This document shows, piece after piece, positions 35,390-44,884 of a stretch of 64,000 nt of DNA. The position numbers and the translations under genes are program-made. The DNA is from Nocardiopsis ganjiahuensis DSM 45031 (lineage in GTDB: Bacteria > Actinomycetota > Actinomycetes > Streptosporangiales > Streptosporangiaceae). The notes under the pieces are model-generated. The model was not told the DNA's origin. It did no database searches and saw nothing but the letters and a program-made list of their open reading frames with translations. Position 1 is the first letter of the stretch, and the number at the start of each line of letters is the position of its first letter. The stretch is from contig NZ_ANBA01000017.1 of NCBI RefSeq assembly GCF_000341085.1, positions 186,001 to 250,000 on the forward strand, written 5' to 3'.

Positions 35390-35744
35390 GGCCCGTTGTC
35401 CGAGAGGTGATGGTGGGAGAGCCGCGACCGCGCGGGCGGACGGCCGGGCGGGAACGGGCGAACTCGGGGCCCGGGTGAAGACGATCCGGAACGAGGGCTG
35501 GTCCGCTGTGGAGTCACGCCGACGGTGACGGCGGACCGGGGGGAGGGCCGGGTCCGGGACGAGGACGGGCCCCGAGTGAAACGGTCGATGAGGGGAAGGG
35601 GGTGTGGGTCACGGAACCGCACGGATTCGGGCGCTCCACAGCACCGGGAGCGCCCGGGGCGCATCACACCACCCCGACACCACCCCAGCAGCGTCACACC
35701 CGCGACAACGCTCTGCGCTCACCCCCGGCTTGGAGAGATCACCT

Positions 35745-38489
35745 GTGAACATCGGCGACGTACTCGGCGGCTTCGAACTCCGGCAAGTCCTCGGCAGAGG
35801 CGGGTTCGGCACGGTCTACCTAGGGCGCGACAGGGACGGTCGGTTCGCCGCGGTCAAGGTGTTGCACCACCACTACGCCGACAACCCCCAGTTCCGGGCC
35901 CGGTTCAAGGCCGAGGTCGAGCACAGCATGCGGGTCGTGGACTTCTGTATCGCGCGGGTCCTGGACGCGGACCCGGACGGGAATCCGCCCTGGGTGGCCA
36001 CCGAGTACGTGGACGGCCCCACCCTTCGGCAGCAGGTGCACTCAGGCGAGGAGAGCGGCGGCGGCCCTCTGCCCGAGGGTGACCTCTACCGGATCGCGGT
36101 CGCCACGGCCACCGCGCTCACCGCCATCCACGCCTCCGACGTGGTCCACCGCGACTTCACCCCCTCCAACATCATGATCGCGCCGGACGGTATCCGGGTG
36201 ATCGACTTCGGTATCGCCCGCGCCCTGGAGAACAGCCCCGTCTCGGCGAGCGCGCTCCTCGGCACCCCCCGCTACATGGCGCCCGAACAGTTCCTCGGCA
36301 CCAAGGTCACCCCCGCCATCGACGTGTTCGCCTGGGGGTCGGTGATCGCCTTCGCCGGTACCGGCCGGGACATCTTCACCGGCGAGAACCTGGCCGTCAC
36401 CCTGCGCAAGGTGCTGTTCGACAAGCCCGACCTCACCGGCCTGCCCGACAACCTCGCGGCGGTCGTGCGCTGGTGCCTGTACAAGGATCCCCAGCTGCGC
36501 CCCACCTCGAACCGGCTCCTCGCCACCCTCCTCGGGGTGGAGGAGCCGGGCGGGGGCCACACCACGGAACTGCTCGCGACCTACGGCGGCCGGACCGACC
36601 ACGACATCCTGACCATGGGACTCCAGATCGGCCAGGGAAGCCGAACCATCGACATCTCGGCGATCCCCACCATCACCCAGGCCCCGCCGGACCGGGACGA
36701 ACTCTTCGAGTTCGGCGGGGAGTCCTACTCCAGCGCCGCCGCGCTCGCCCAGGGCATGCAGCGGAACTGGGACAAGGCGCTCGACCTCCTGCGCAACGCC
36801 CCGCACCGGCAGGACCTGCTGCGCTGGCTTCCGGAAGGGCAGGAGCGGGCCCGCTGGATCGTCGGTCAGCTACCCGAGGACTGGGGCGGCGCCGACGTGC
36901 AGGCCGCCAACCTCATCGTCGAACTGGCCCCCTCCCTGGCGCCGCTCTTCAACGGAATCGACATGTCCTGGAGCGCGCTCTTCTCCACCCGGGACGGGCG
37001 GGCCTGGCCCTACCGCGGTGAGGAGCACCGGCGCATCATCCGGCTGGTGGAGCACGACAACCTCCTCGAACCGTTCAGCCGCCACCGCTGCATGGGAGCC
37101 GACCACGGCTGCGAGTCCAACGAGGGCTGCGCGTACTACGAGAAGGTCGCCCGGCAGACCACGACCATGTTCGACACGTTGCGCAAGTGCGAGGCGTGGC
37201 TGGAACAGCTCGGCAAGGGGTCCTCGCTCACCCCCGACGAGATCTCACCGGAGGAACGGGGCGACCTGGTCCACTTCCTCGCCACGAGCCCGCTGTCCGC
37301 GTGTGGCAAGCACGACCTCGCCGCCTGGGCCGTGGAGCGGATCCCGAAGGGGCCCGAACTCGACCAGGTGTTCCGTGCCGTGTGCAACTCCGAGGACCCC
37401 TGGCCCGCGGCGGTCGCCTTCCACGCGCACGGGGAGGACTTCCGTGAACTGGTCGAGCGGTTCGAGCGGTTCGAGCAGGCGGGGGGAAGGCAACCGGGGA
37501 CCGGCCGGACGAAGGCCGCCGGGCCGGAGCCCCGGAACCCGGAGGACCAGGACTCGGAGATCCGGCCCCCTGAACCGGAGCCCGATCAGGAACCGCAGCC
37601 CGACCGGGAACTGGTGCTGAGAACGGAATGGGAACGCATCACCGAGAAGAGGGAGCTTCTGGAGCAGCGCGACCCCAAGGCGATGGTGCGGTTCTTCTAC
37701 GCGCTGGGGGCGACGCTGGTGGTCCTGGCCGGGGTGGTCGGCGTCGCGTGGGACAGCATGGCGGTCCTGGTCGTGGTGTTCACGGTGACCGGGCTGCTGT
37801 TCGGCGTGATCGGGCGAGTGATGGCGCACGACCACGAGAAGGCGCTCAGGGCGTTGGACGAGGAGTGGGACCGCCTTTCCGGCGCGGTGGCGGAGGACGC
37901 TCGGGGACCTGTGGGGCAGGTCGGGTCCGGTGGTGCCGCCGAGGACTCCGGGGCGGTTTCCGGAGCGGACGCCGGGACGGACACCGGCGCGGGGTCCGAG
38001 AAGGGTTCCGGCGCCGGTCCCGAGGTGGACGCCCCGGCTCGGCGTCCGGCCGCGGACCTGTTCGACACGGGTCCCTCCGAAGGGCGCGCGACCGCGGAGC
38101 TGAGCGGGGGAACGGTGTTCACCGGCGAGGGGGACATCGATCGGAGCACGTCGAGCGTGACCTGGTTCGGGAAGAGGTCGCAGGAGGGGCCCTCCATCGG
38201 GAGCGCCTCGGACCGGACCCGCCCCCGGCCCTCGGAGAACGCGGGGAAGGGTGCCCCGGAACGGGGTGGTTCCGGACGAACCCCCGTGGGGCTCGACGCG
38301 GACGCGTGGCTCGCCGAACGGGGTGCCTCCGGCCGGACCCGGCAGGGCCCGGACCCGGAGGCCACGGAGGACTGGTCTCCGGACCGGGGCGCCGTTCCGA
38401 GCCCGGAGGACCACCGGGCGGGGGACCAGCATGCGCGGGGCCCGCTGGCAGGGGGCCGGAACACGGGGGAACCGCCGACGGAGGAGTGA
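35745..38489 (+). CDS. Ser/Thr kinase-like membrane protein with altered catalytic loop
   Basis: A 914-aa protein. Residues 8-270 are a Hanks-type kinase domain: loop GRGGFGTVY (17-25), Lys38, HRDFTPSN (135-142; catalytic Asp137 kept, the usual Lys139 is Thr) and DFG (154-156). A large middle region (about 330-590) is not recognised and has a Cys cluster (CMGADHGCESNEGC). Two hydrophobic helices follow (about 650-690), then a Gly/Ser/Arg-rich tail of about 200 residues. GTG 35745 has GGAGAG 8 nt upstream. Activity is plausible because Asp and DFG remain. Preceded by a long leader with a palindromic site. Confidence 0.82.
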   Translation: MNIGDVLGGFELRQVLGRGGFGTVYLGRDRDGRFAAVKVLHHHYADNPQFRARFKAEVEHSMRVVDFCIARVLDADPDGNPPWVATEYVDGPTLRQQVHSGEESGGGPLPEGDLYRIAVATATALTAIHASDVVHRDFTPSNIMIAPDGIRVIDFGIARALENSPVSASALLGTPRYMAPEQFLGTKVTPAIDVFAWGSVIAFAGTGRDIFTGENLAVTLRKVLFDKPDLTGLPDNLAAVVRWCLYKDPQLRPTSNRLLATLLGVEEPGGGHTTELLATYGGRTDHDILTMGLQIGQGSRTIDISAIPTITQAPPDRDELFEFGGESYSSAAALAQGMQRNWDKALDLLRNAPHRQDLLRWLPEGQERARWIVGQLPEDWGGADVQAANLIVELAPSLAPLFNGIDMSWSALFSTRDGRAWPYRGEEHRRIIRLVEHDNLLEPFSRHRCMGADHGCESNEGCAYYEKVARQTTTMFDTLRKCEAWLEQLGKGSSLTPDEISPEERGDLVHFLATSPLSACGKHDLAAWAVERIPKGPELDQVFRAVCNSEDPWPAAVAFHAHGEDFRELVERFERFEQAGGRQPGTGRTKAAGPEPRNPEDQDSEIRPPEPEPDQEPQPDRELVLRTEWERITEKRELLEQRDPKAMVRFFYALGATLVVLAGVVGVAWDSMAVLVVVFTVTGLLFGVIGRVMAHDHEKALRALDEEWDRLSGAVAEDARGPVGQVGSGGAAEDSGAVSGADAGTDTGAGSEKGSGAGPEVDAPARRPAADLFDTGPSEGRATAELSGGTVFTGEGDIDRSTSSVTWFGKRSQEGPSIGSASDRTRPRPSENAGKGAPERGGSGRTPVGLDADAWLAERGASGRTRQGPDPEATEDWSPDRGAVPSPEDHRAGDQHARGPLAGGRNTGEPPTEE

Positions 38490-38624
38490 CCGCCGCGCTC
38501 GGGGCCGGAGCGCGCAGGGCCCACAGGCCGAAGGGTCGGGGCACCCTCGAACAGGCTCTCCCGGTGCGGGCCACGGCGGTCCGCGCCGGCGCGCACCGGT
38601 GGGCCGGTGAGGGCCCGTACGCCG

Positions 38625-40142
38625 TCAGGCCCGGGCACGGGTCAGGCGGAGGAATCCGCCGCCCTGGCCGACGACCAGACCGAGGTTGGCCAGGGCGTAG
38701 GCCCACCAGAGCCAGGCCAGGCCGCCGGCCGAGGCCACCGGGAAGGCGGCCAGGGCCAACAGGCCGAAGCACACCGCGAAGGTGTACAGGGTCGGGGTGG
38801 TGCGCTTGAGGGCGAGCAGCCCCATCCCGGGCATCGCCTGCACACCGTCGGCGAGGACGACCACGAACACCACCGGGATCAGTGCCGTGACCAGCGCGGA
38901 GACCTCCGGGTCGGGTGTGAAGACCCCGATGACCGGCCCGGCGGCCACCCGGACGAGGAGCATGCTCAGCACGATCACCGGCAGTGCCAGTGACAGTCCG
39001 GCGAGCAGCGCGCGCCGGACCTCGACGAACCCGCTTCCCGCGGGGTCGCCCTCCCGTGTTCCGGCCGCCCGTGTCCGGTTCTCCCCGGACGTGTCGTCGC
39101 TTCGGCCCTGACCCCGGCCCCGGGGGTGCGGCGTGCCCCGGGCGGCGCGGGCCATGAACGGGACCGTGGCCTGACCGGTCGCGGTCGCGGGCAGGAACAC
39201 GAAGGTCACGAGGGTCACCATGATCTGGTGGGCGGCGGCCTCGGTGGTGCCGACCCGGGCCACCGCCATCGCGAGCAGCCCCAGTACCCCGAACTTGATG
39301 AGCATCGTCGCACCCATGGGCAGGCCGACCCGGGCGATGTGCCGGACCCCGGACCAGTCGGGCCTGCCCAGGCCGAGGTTCTGACCGGCCAGGACGGTGC
39401 CGCGCCGCAGCAGGGTGTGGGCCACGGCCGTGACCACGAGGCCCGTCAGGAGCATGGCGAGCCCGGCGCCGGTGATGTCCAGGCCGAGCACCAGGACCAG
39501 GGCGGGGACCAAAACCACCGACTGCGCGGTGCCGACCAGACCGACCGCCATCGCCTGCCTGGACCGCCCCAGACCGATGAGGAGGGTGGTGGCGCAGGCC
39601 TGGAAGGAGTGGGTGAGCAGCGCGAGTGCCATCAGGTACGGGAAGAGGCCGAACGAGCCCACCGTCTCGGAGGGCACCCCGATCAGCCGGGCGATCAGCG
39701 GTACCGACGCCACCGCGGCGCCGCCGAGGAGCCCCGTGCACAGGGCCAGCCAGAGGGAGTTCCGAACGGTGGGTGCGAGCTCGGCCGGGTCCTCGGCGTT
39801 CTCCGCGACGAACGGCATCGAACCGCGCAGTGCTCCCTGGACCGCCATCGAAGCGGGGTTGTACAGGGCGATGGTCATCGAGTAGGCGGCGAGCACGGCG
39901 GTGCCGGTGTGGCCCAGGACCCCCGCTGTGACCATGGTCCCGAAGACCGTGGCGACCATGGACAGATAGAGCGGGAAGGACTTCCCCGCGATGATGCCGA
40001 TCAGGCGGGTGAAAGGGGGCGGGGTCTCCTCGTCGGGGGCGTCCGCGGCGGGGGCGCTGCTGACGGGGGTGTGACCGCCGGGACGTTCCGCGGCGCGATC
40101 GTGGACGTGATCGGCGGTGTTCGGGGCTCTGTCGTCAGCCAT
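38625..40142 (-). CDS. MATE-family efflux transporter
   Basis: A 505-aa membrane protein of the MATE (multidrug and toxic compound extrusion) family, expected to export compounds with H+ or Na+. About twelve helices are visible in two halves: residues 45-260 (IIAGKSFPLYLSMVATVFGTMVTAGVLG; ALLTHSFQACATTLLIGLGRSRQA) and 275-500 (VGLPMGATMLIKFGVLGLLAMAVARVG; VLADGVQAMPGMGLLALKRT). Both halves carry the MATE signature pattern around the polar GLGRS- and GLLALKRT-type loops. A charged Arg/Gly/Asp insert lies between helices 8 and 9. Unusually long hydrophilic N-terminus (40 aa). Monocistronic. Confidence 0.85.
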   Translation of the reverse strand: MADDRAPNTADHVHDRAAERPGGHTPVSSAPAADAPDEETPPPFTRLIGIIAGKSFPLYLSMVATVFGTMVTAGVLGHTGTAVLAAYSMTIALYNPASMAVQGALRGSMPFVAENAEDPAELAPTVRNSLWLALCTGLLGGAAVASVPLIARLIGVPSETVGSFGLFPYLMALALLTHSFQACATTLLIGLGRSRQAMAVGLVGTAQSVVLVPALVLVLGLDITGAGLAMLLTGLVVTAVAHTLLRRGTVLAGQNLGLGRPDWSGVRHIARVGLPMGATMLIKFGVLGLLAMAVARVGTTEAAAHQIMVTLVTFVFLPATATGQATVPFMARAARGTPHPRGRGQGRSDDTSGENRTRAAGTREGDPAGSGFVEVRRALLAGLSLALPVIVLSMLLVRVAAGPVIGVFTPDPEVSALVTALIPVVFVVVLADGVQAMPGMGLLALKRTTPTLYTFAVCFGLLALAAFPVASAGGLAWLWWAYALANLGLVVGQGGGFLRLTRARA

Positions 40143-41043
40143 GGTCTTCTCTTGGTCGGAAGTCGGGGCTTCAGAAAAAGTTAGCAGGGTGTATTCGGGC
40201 TATTTCGTCGGTTTTTGCTAAGAAGTTTGCTTTGTGGTCGGATCGAGGTTTGACCCGTTTTCTGAAGTGTGTTCCCAGGGGTGGGTGGGTCCCGTGCGTC
40301 GGTTGTGGTGAACGCGTTCGCGAGCCGCTGTCGGCGGGGTGCGGGGGAGCGGGATCGGCCGGGCCGACGGATGACCGGATGCGGCCAGAGGTGCCGGTGT
40401 TTCCAGAATGCTCAGCGGTGAGAGTGCCTCTGGAGGGGTTCCTGTGGTTTCAGAGCGGTGGAGCACACGAATTCCCTGCTTTTCCGACCTCTCCCGGCTC
40501 CGCTGCGGTCCCCTCCGGCCCTCTCCGGTCCGCCCCGGTCTCCCGCGGCCGGTCTCGGCCCGTTTCCCCTGTGTGCTCGGCCGCCGGCTCTCCACCGGGC
40601 GCGCATCGGACCGCCCGGGGCGCCTCGGATCCTGCCGTGTGACGGTGATGTGCCCGGCGCACGGAGAAGGCCCTCCGAGCTCCCCGACCACGGGTGGTTG
40701 ACAGCGGACTGCACCGATTTCCTTTCCTTCCCATAACAGCATCACCGACCGTGCCCGGCGCGGACGGCCGCCGTGACCACCCCGGGAGGTGGTTCGGGGC
40801 GGGTGCGGGAGGACGCGGCGAGCCTTGGTGAACAGGGGATTCCGCACTCTTGGACAGGGGCGGGCGGGGCGTCGGGAGAGGGGACCGGGACCGGTGCGAA
40901 TCGGTCTCGGTGGCACGGGGAAAAGGGGGATCACGGCGTCGAGCGCCCCGCGAATTAGGTAGATTCGCAGAACCACGGGATCGAATGTGCTATCCCGGCA
41001 CAGCCCACCACAACCGTCCCTGATGTGTGGAAAGCTGCCCCCA
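40143..41043. other. 0.9-kb intergenic region, no gene seen
   Basis: Divergent region between the MATE gene and the pseudokinase gene. The part near 40180-40250 is AT-richer and fits a promoter for the MATE gene; 40490-40640 is C/T-rich and low in complexity on one strand. Overlapping open frames on both strands are long only because of base composition. Confidence 0.55.
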
Positions 41044-43512
41044 ATGGACTTCTCCCTCCCCGCTCTGCCGCCGAACGTCACCCCTCTGACCGACGGCGAC
41101 CCGCTCCAGGTGGGCCGCTACCGGCTGATCGGACGTCTCGGTGCTGACGGCATGGGCACCGTGTTCGCCGCGGTCTCCCCCGACCACGAGCCGATAGCCC
41201 TCAAGATCGCCGGCGCCGAGTGGGCCCCCGGGGCCGACGTGAGCGGCGAGGCCACCCTCACGCGTCAGGTCGGCGGTGTGTGCGCGGCAGGCGCGCGGGA
41301 CAGCGGCACCCACGAGGGCCGGCCGTGGTCCGCGATCGAGTACGTCCCCGGGTTCGGGCTCCAGCAGCACGTGCGGGTGCACGGACGCTCCGGAGGCGGC
41401 GCGCTGCTGGTGCTGGCCGCCGGGATGGCCGAGGCGCTCGCGACCCTGCACGCGACGGGCCTCGTGCACGGCGACGTGCGGCCCGGCAACGTCGTGGCCT
41501 CCGCTGACGGTCCCAAGGTGCTGGACTTCGGGATCGTCCGCCGGATCGACGCCGCGGCTCCGGTGCAGAGCGCCAAGAGCCTGGGCTGGCTGGCCCCCGA
41601 GTGCTACGACGGCTCAGCGGCCACACAGGCCTCCGACGTCCACGGCTGGGCCTCCCTCGTGGTGTTCGCCGCCACCGGCGAGCCGCCGTTCGGGGCCTCC
41701 CCGGCCGGGCACACCCCGGGGCGCATCCCCGGGCAGATCCTGTGGGAGATGGCCCGCCGGGCCCGTGAGGCGCGCGTCGATCTGAGAGCGCTCCCAGAGG
41801 ATCTGCGCCCGCTGCTGCAACGTGCGTTCTCCCCGGACCCCGAAGCGCGCCCCTCGGCGGAGGAGGCGTACCTGGAATGCCTGCTGATGCTCGGTATCGA
41901 CGAGCAGGCGACCGCCGACACCTGGCCGGACAAGCTCCGCGAGCTCATCGGTGACCACTGGCCGAAGCCGGACCTGAGCTGGCACGACCGGGCGCGGTGG
42001 ACCGACGCCGCGCTCGCCCGGGACGAGGGACGGCCGATGGCCGGTTCCGCCGGCGGGCCCGGTGGTGCGGGTGCTGTCGGCGCTGCGGGTGCTGCCGGGA
42101 CGGCTGGTGGCTCGGGTGTGTCTGGTGGTGCTGGTTCGGCCGATGCCCCTGTGACTGGAGCTTCTGCTGGAACCGGTGGAGCTGGTGGCTCCGGGGTTTC
42201 CGGTGGGTACGGCTCCGAAGCGGTGGGACCCGGGAACGGCCCCACCGCGGGCGCCGGGGCCGCCCCGGGCCACGGCACCGGCCGCGGAGCGGATCCGGGT
42301 ATCGGCGGCAACGGGACCGCGCCGGACGAGGAGTGGGGGCCGGAGGCCGCCGCGGAGGCGTACGGCCACACCCCGCGCGGTTACACGGAGGGCCGCGGGG
42401 GCGACCGCTACGGACCGGTGCCCGGTGCGCGCAGCTCCGGCACGGCCGGGGCTCCGCCGGGCGGGGCCTCCTCCTACCTGTTCGGTCCCTCGCAGACCGG
42501 CGGGCACGACCTGTCGGACGCGGAGGGCGAGGGGATCGACCTCGAAGGGGACGACGACGGCACCGGACGCAAGAGCCGGGTCGGGATGTGGCTCGGCGTG
42601 GGCGCGCTCGGTATGGCCGTGGTCCTCGGCGGCGGTTACTTCCTGTTCGACACCCTGACCGAGTCGCCCGCCGACACCGTCGTCGCAGACGAGCCCGCCG
42701 AGGAGCCGGTCGAAGAGGACGGGGAGGACGAGTCCGAGGACGGGACCGCCCCCGAAGCCCTGGACTGTGCCGACTCCGAACGTGTGAGCGCGCAGGAGGC
42801 CCACGCGCCCTGGCGTCCCTTCAACCCCGAGGCCGCGTCCCCGGACCTGTACGTCCCGCTCCTGACCCCGGGGCCCGAGGGTGAACCGAGCACCAACCCC
42901 GACGTCTGGCCGTTCGTCTCCCCGCTCGACCACGACACCGTCGACTTCGGCCTGGTCACACCCGGTCTGGACGCCTTCCCCGTGATGAGCGTGTGCATGA
43001 CCGGGGTGCGGGACACCGGCGCGGGGGTCGAGTTCACGGTGGAGCTGACCTACCACCCGAACGTGGGCACCCACCCCGTGTACGAAGAGGACTTCCTGAC
43101 CCTGATGCCGCTGGACCCCGGTGAGAACGGCGGGCTCGACAAGGAGGTCATCCGGGGCGGGAGCGGCAGCGCGCTGGGTCTGCCGATGACCACGCTCACG
43201 GTGCTCGGTCCGGAGAACCCGACCGCCGAGGTCGACGTGCTGATCCCGGGAGCCCCGGAGCGGGCGGGCGTGGCCTATCGGCCGTCCGCGCACTCGGGGG
43301 CGTTGGTCGACGACATGAGCGGCCACTGCTACGACGTGAACGGCACCTTGGAGTGGCGGGACGAGGAGCGGCTGGGTTCGGGCTTCTTCGCGCTGCCGGG
43401 CTCGGCCCCGGGCGAGAGCGACATGACGCAGTGCCCTGTGGACGGGGCCGGGGGTGAGACCGGGGACGAGATCGGGAACGGGTCCGAGGGCCGGACCGGG
43501 GACGGCGCCTGA
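41044..43512 (+). CDS. probable pseudokinase membrane receptor
   Basis: An 822-aa protein. The kinase-like domain (residues 24-285) keeps Lys54 and DFG (161-163), but the catalytic loop is VHGDVRPGN (141-149): HRD has become HGD and the loop Lys is Arg146; the glycine loop is GADGMGTVF. A Gly/Ala/Ser-rich low-complexity stretch (about 335-470) leads to a transmembrane helix (about 515-540) and an extracellular domain of about 250 residues of unknown type with several Cys (DCADSE; SVCMTGV; GHCYDVNG). ATG 41044 was chosen for the conserved family start; ATG 41023 is the alternative. A ligand-sensing receptor with weak or no kinase activity is likely. Confidence 0.78.
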   Translation: MDFSLPALPPNVTPLTDGDPLQVGRYRLIGRLGADGMGTVFAAVSPDHEPIALKIAGAEWAPGADVSGEATLTRQVGGVCAAGARDSGTHEGRPWSAIEYVPGFGLQQHVRVHGRSGGGALLVLAAGMAEALATLHATGLVHGDVRPGNVVASADGPKVLDFGIVRRIDAAAPVQSAKSLGWLAPECYDGSAATQASDVHGWASLVVFAATGEPPFGASPAGHTPGRIPGQILWEMARRAREARVDLRALPEDLRPLLQRAFSPDPEARPSAEEAYLECLLMLGIDEQATADTWPDKLRELIGDHWPKPDLSWHDRARWTDAALARDEGRPMAGSAGGPGGAGAVGAAGAAGTAGGSGVSGGAGSADAPVTGASAGTGGAGGSGVSGGYGSEAVGPGNGPTAGAGAAPGHGTGRGADPGIGGNGTAPDEEWGPEAAAEAYGHTPRGYTEGRGGDRYGPVPGARSSGTAGAPPGGASSYLFGPSQTGGHDLSDAEGEGIDLEGDDDGTGRKSRVGMWLGVGALGMAVVLGGGYFLFDTLTESPADTVVADEPAEEPVEEDGEDESEDGTAPEALDCADSERVSAQEAHAPWRPFNPEAASPDLYVPLLTPGPEGEPSTNPDVWPFVSPLDHDTVDFGLVTPGLDAFPVMSVCMTGVRDTGAGVEFTVELTYHPNVGTHPVYEEDFLTLMPLDPGENGGLDKEVIRGGSGSALGLPMTTLTVLGPENPTAEVDVLIPGAPERAGVAYRPSAHSGALVDDMSGHCYDVNGTLEWRDEERLGSGFFALPGSAPGESDMTQCPVDGAGGETGDEIGNGSEGRTGDGA

Positions 43513-43579
43513 ACCCGGGAACCCGGACCGACGGCTCGGGGACGAGAGCCGGACGGCCCGGGGCCTGTTCCGCCCGGGG

Positions 43580-44884
43580 TCAGTTCCGCCCGGGCCGCGA
43601 GGACGGCAGGTAGGTGCGGGCGTAGGTGAGCTTGCGCAGCACGACCTCCGCCGGACCGCGGACGCCGAACCGGCGGGAGACCTCGGCGAGGACCACCGTC
43701 AGGGCCCAGGTGCACACGGCCACGAGTACCGCGGCCGAGGCGCTCGCGGTGGCGCCCAGCCCCAGACCGTACGGGGCGAACACCAGGGTGAACACCACCG
43801 ACTGCGCCAGATAGCAGCTCATCGAACGCTCACCCACGGCGGCGATCGCGATCGCGACCGGGCCCGGGGAACCCGTGGAGCCGTCGACCGTGACCAGCCC
43901 CGAACCGTGGCCCCCGCCCCCGCTCCTGTTCCCGCTTCCGGTGGTACCGCCCGCCCTCCCGGCGGCGCGTTCGGTCAGGTACAGGGCGACCAGGGCGATC
44001 ACCGCGGCCCAGCCGGGGCCACCCGCCCACCCGGCGGCGTCGTGCACGATCCACAGCGAGACCAGGACGGCCGGGTCGGGCTCAGGCAGGAACTGGGCGG
44101 TCACCAGGGCGTCCGGCAGGCCGGCGGCCACCGCGACGCCCAGGCCGATGACGGCGACGCGGACCAGGAGCGCCCGGTGCTCGCGGGGTCGCTCCAGGAG
44201 CCCCCGGCGGCCCGCCCACATACCCAGCAGCATCGGCGGCATCACCACGAACAACAGGGTCACCGGTGTGTACAGGGTCCACTCCGCGAACCGTTCGGAG
44301 GCGGCGGACAGGAATCCGGTCTCCACCAACGAGGGCACCGCCGCGGCGGGCTCCTCGGCACCCGGGGCGGTGTTGAAGGCGTCGCTCAAACCGAGCGCGG
44401 TGTTCAGCGCGGTCGAGGCGAGGGCGAAGATCCCCGCCGACCACAGCAGCACGGAGTCGCGGGCACGCAGGAATCCCACGAACAACAGCAGCCCCAGTCC
44501 GTAGGCGCCGATGATGTCCACCGGCAGGAACAGGACTCCGTGCAGGAAGCCGATCACCAGCATCCACAGACCCCGGCGGCGCAGCACCACCCGGGCGTGC
44601 ACCCAGCCGCCGCCGGACTCGACCACCCGGCGCATGATCCAGACCGTGCCGTAGCCGAAGAGCAGTGAGAACAGCGGGATCGCGCGCCCGCTGACCAGCG
44701 TGCTCTGCACGAACACGAGCACCTGGTCGGTGAGGGTCCGAACGGTGTCCGGGTGTGTGAGGAAGAACTGGGCGTTGACCAGCGCGATGAACAGCAGCAT
44801 GAAGCCGCGAGCGAGGTCGGGGGCGAGGGAGCGCCCCGGACGGAGCGCCGGCGGGGCGGCGGGAGGGCGACGTGACTGATTCAT
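43580..44884 (-). CDS. DUF418-domain membrane protein
   Basis: A 434-aa protein with about ten hydrophobic helices and the DUF418 pattern: APDLARGFMLLFIALVNAQFF at the start, AIPLFSLLFGYG, RRRGLWMLVIGFLHGVLF, and near the end the hallmark GERSMSCYLAQSVVF with a PAEVVLRKLTY ending. A Gly/Ser-rich insert separates the last helices. DUF418 proteins are membrane proteins of unsettled role. ATG 44884 has GGAGG 6 nt upstream. Monocistronic. Confidence 0.85.
   Translation of the reverse strand: MNQSRRPPAAPPALRPGRSLAPDLARGFMLLFIALVNAQFFLTHPDTVRTLTDQVLVFVQSTLVSGRAIPLFSLLFGYGTVWIMRRVVESGGGWVHARVVLRRRGLWMLVIGFLHGVLFLPVDIIGAYGLGLLLFVGFLRARDSVLLWSAGIFALASTALNTALGLSDAFNTAPGAEEPAAAVPSLVETGFLSAASERFAEWTLYTPVTLLFVVMPPMLLGMWAGRRGLLERPREHRALLVRVAVIGLGVAVAAGLPDALVTAQFLPEPDPAVLVSLWIVHDAAGWAGGPGWAAVIALVALYLTERAAGRAGGTTGSGNRSGGGGHGSGLVTVDGSTGSPGPVAIAIAAVGERSMSCYLAQSVVFTLVFAPYGLGLGATASASAAVLVAVCTWALTVVLAEVSRRFGVRGPAEVVLRKLTYARTYLPSSRPGRN

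Larger units (their letters stand above)
33324..35744. other. 2.4-kb region without a recognisable gene
   Basis: No open frame on either strand shows a known domain, a good start or actinobacterial codon bias. The region holds two large inverted repeats at 33815-33960 (listed separately), an AT-richer stretch near 33990-34180 that could contain promoters, one copy of the 18-bp palindrome at 35372-35389, and a ~400-nt leader in front of the kinase gene. Confidence 0.65.

Noticed and set aside
33327-35528. Several 90-220 codon frames in the gene-free region
   Set aside because: Arg/Pro/Gly-rich on all frames, no ribosome sites, no domain, and they cross the inverted repeats.
40218-41081. 287-codon minus-strand frame
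   Set aside because: Overlaps the pseudokinase start and shows only composition-driven Arg/Pro/Ser content.
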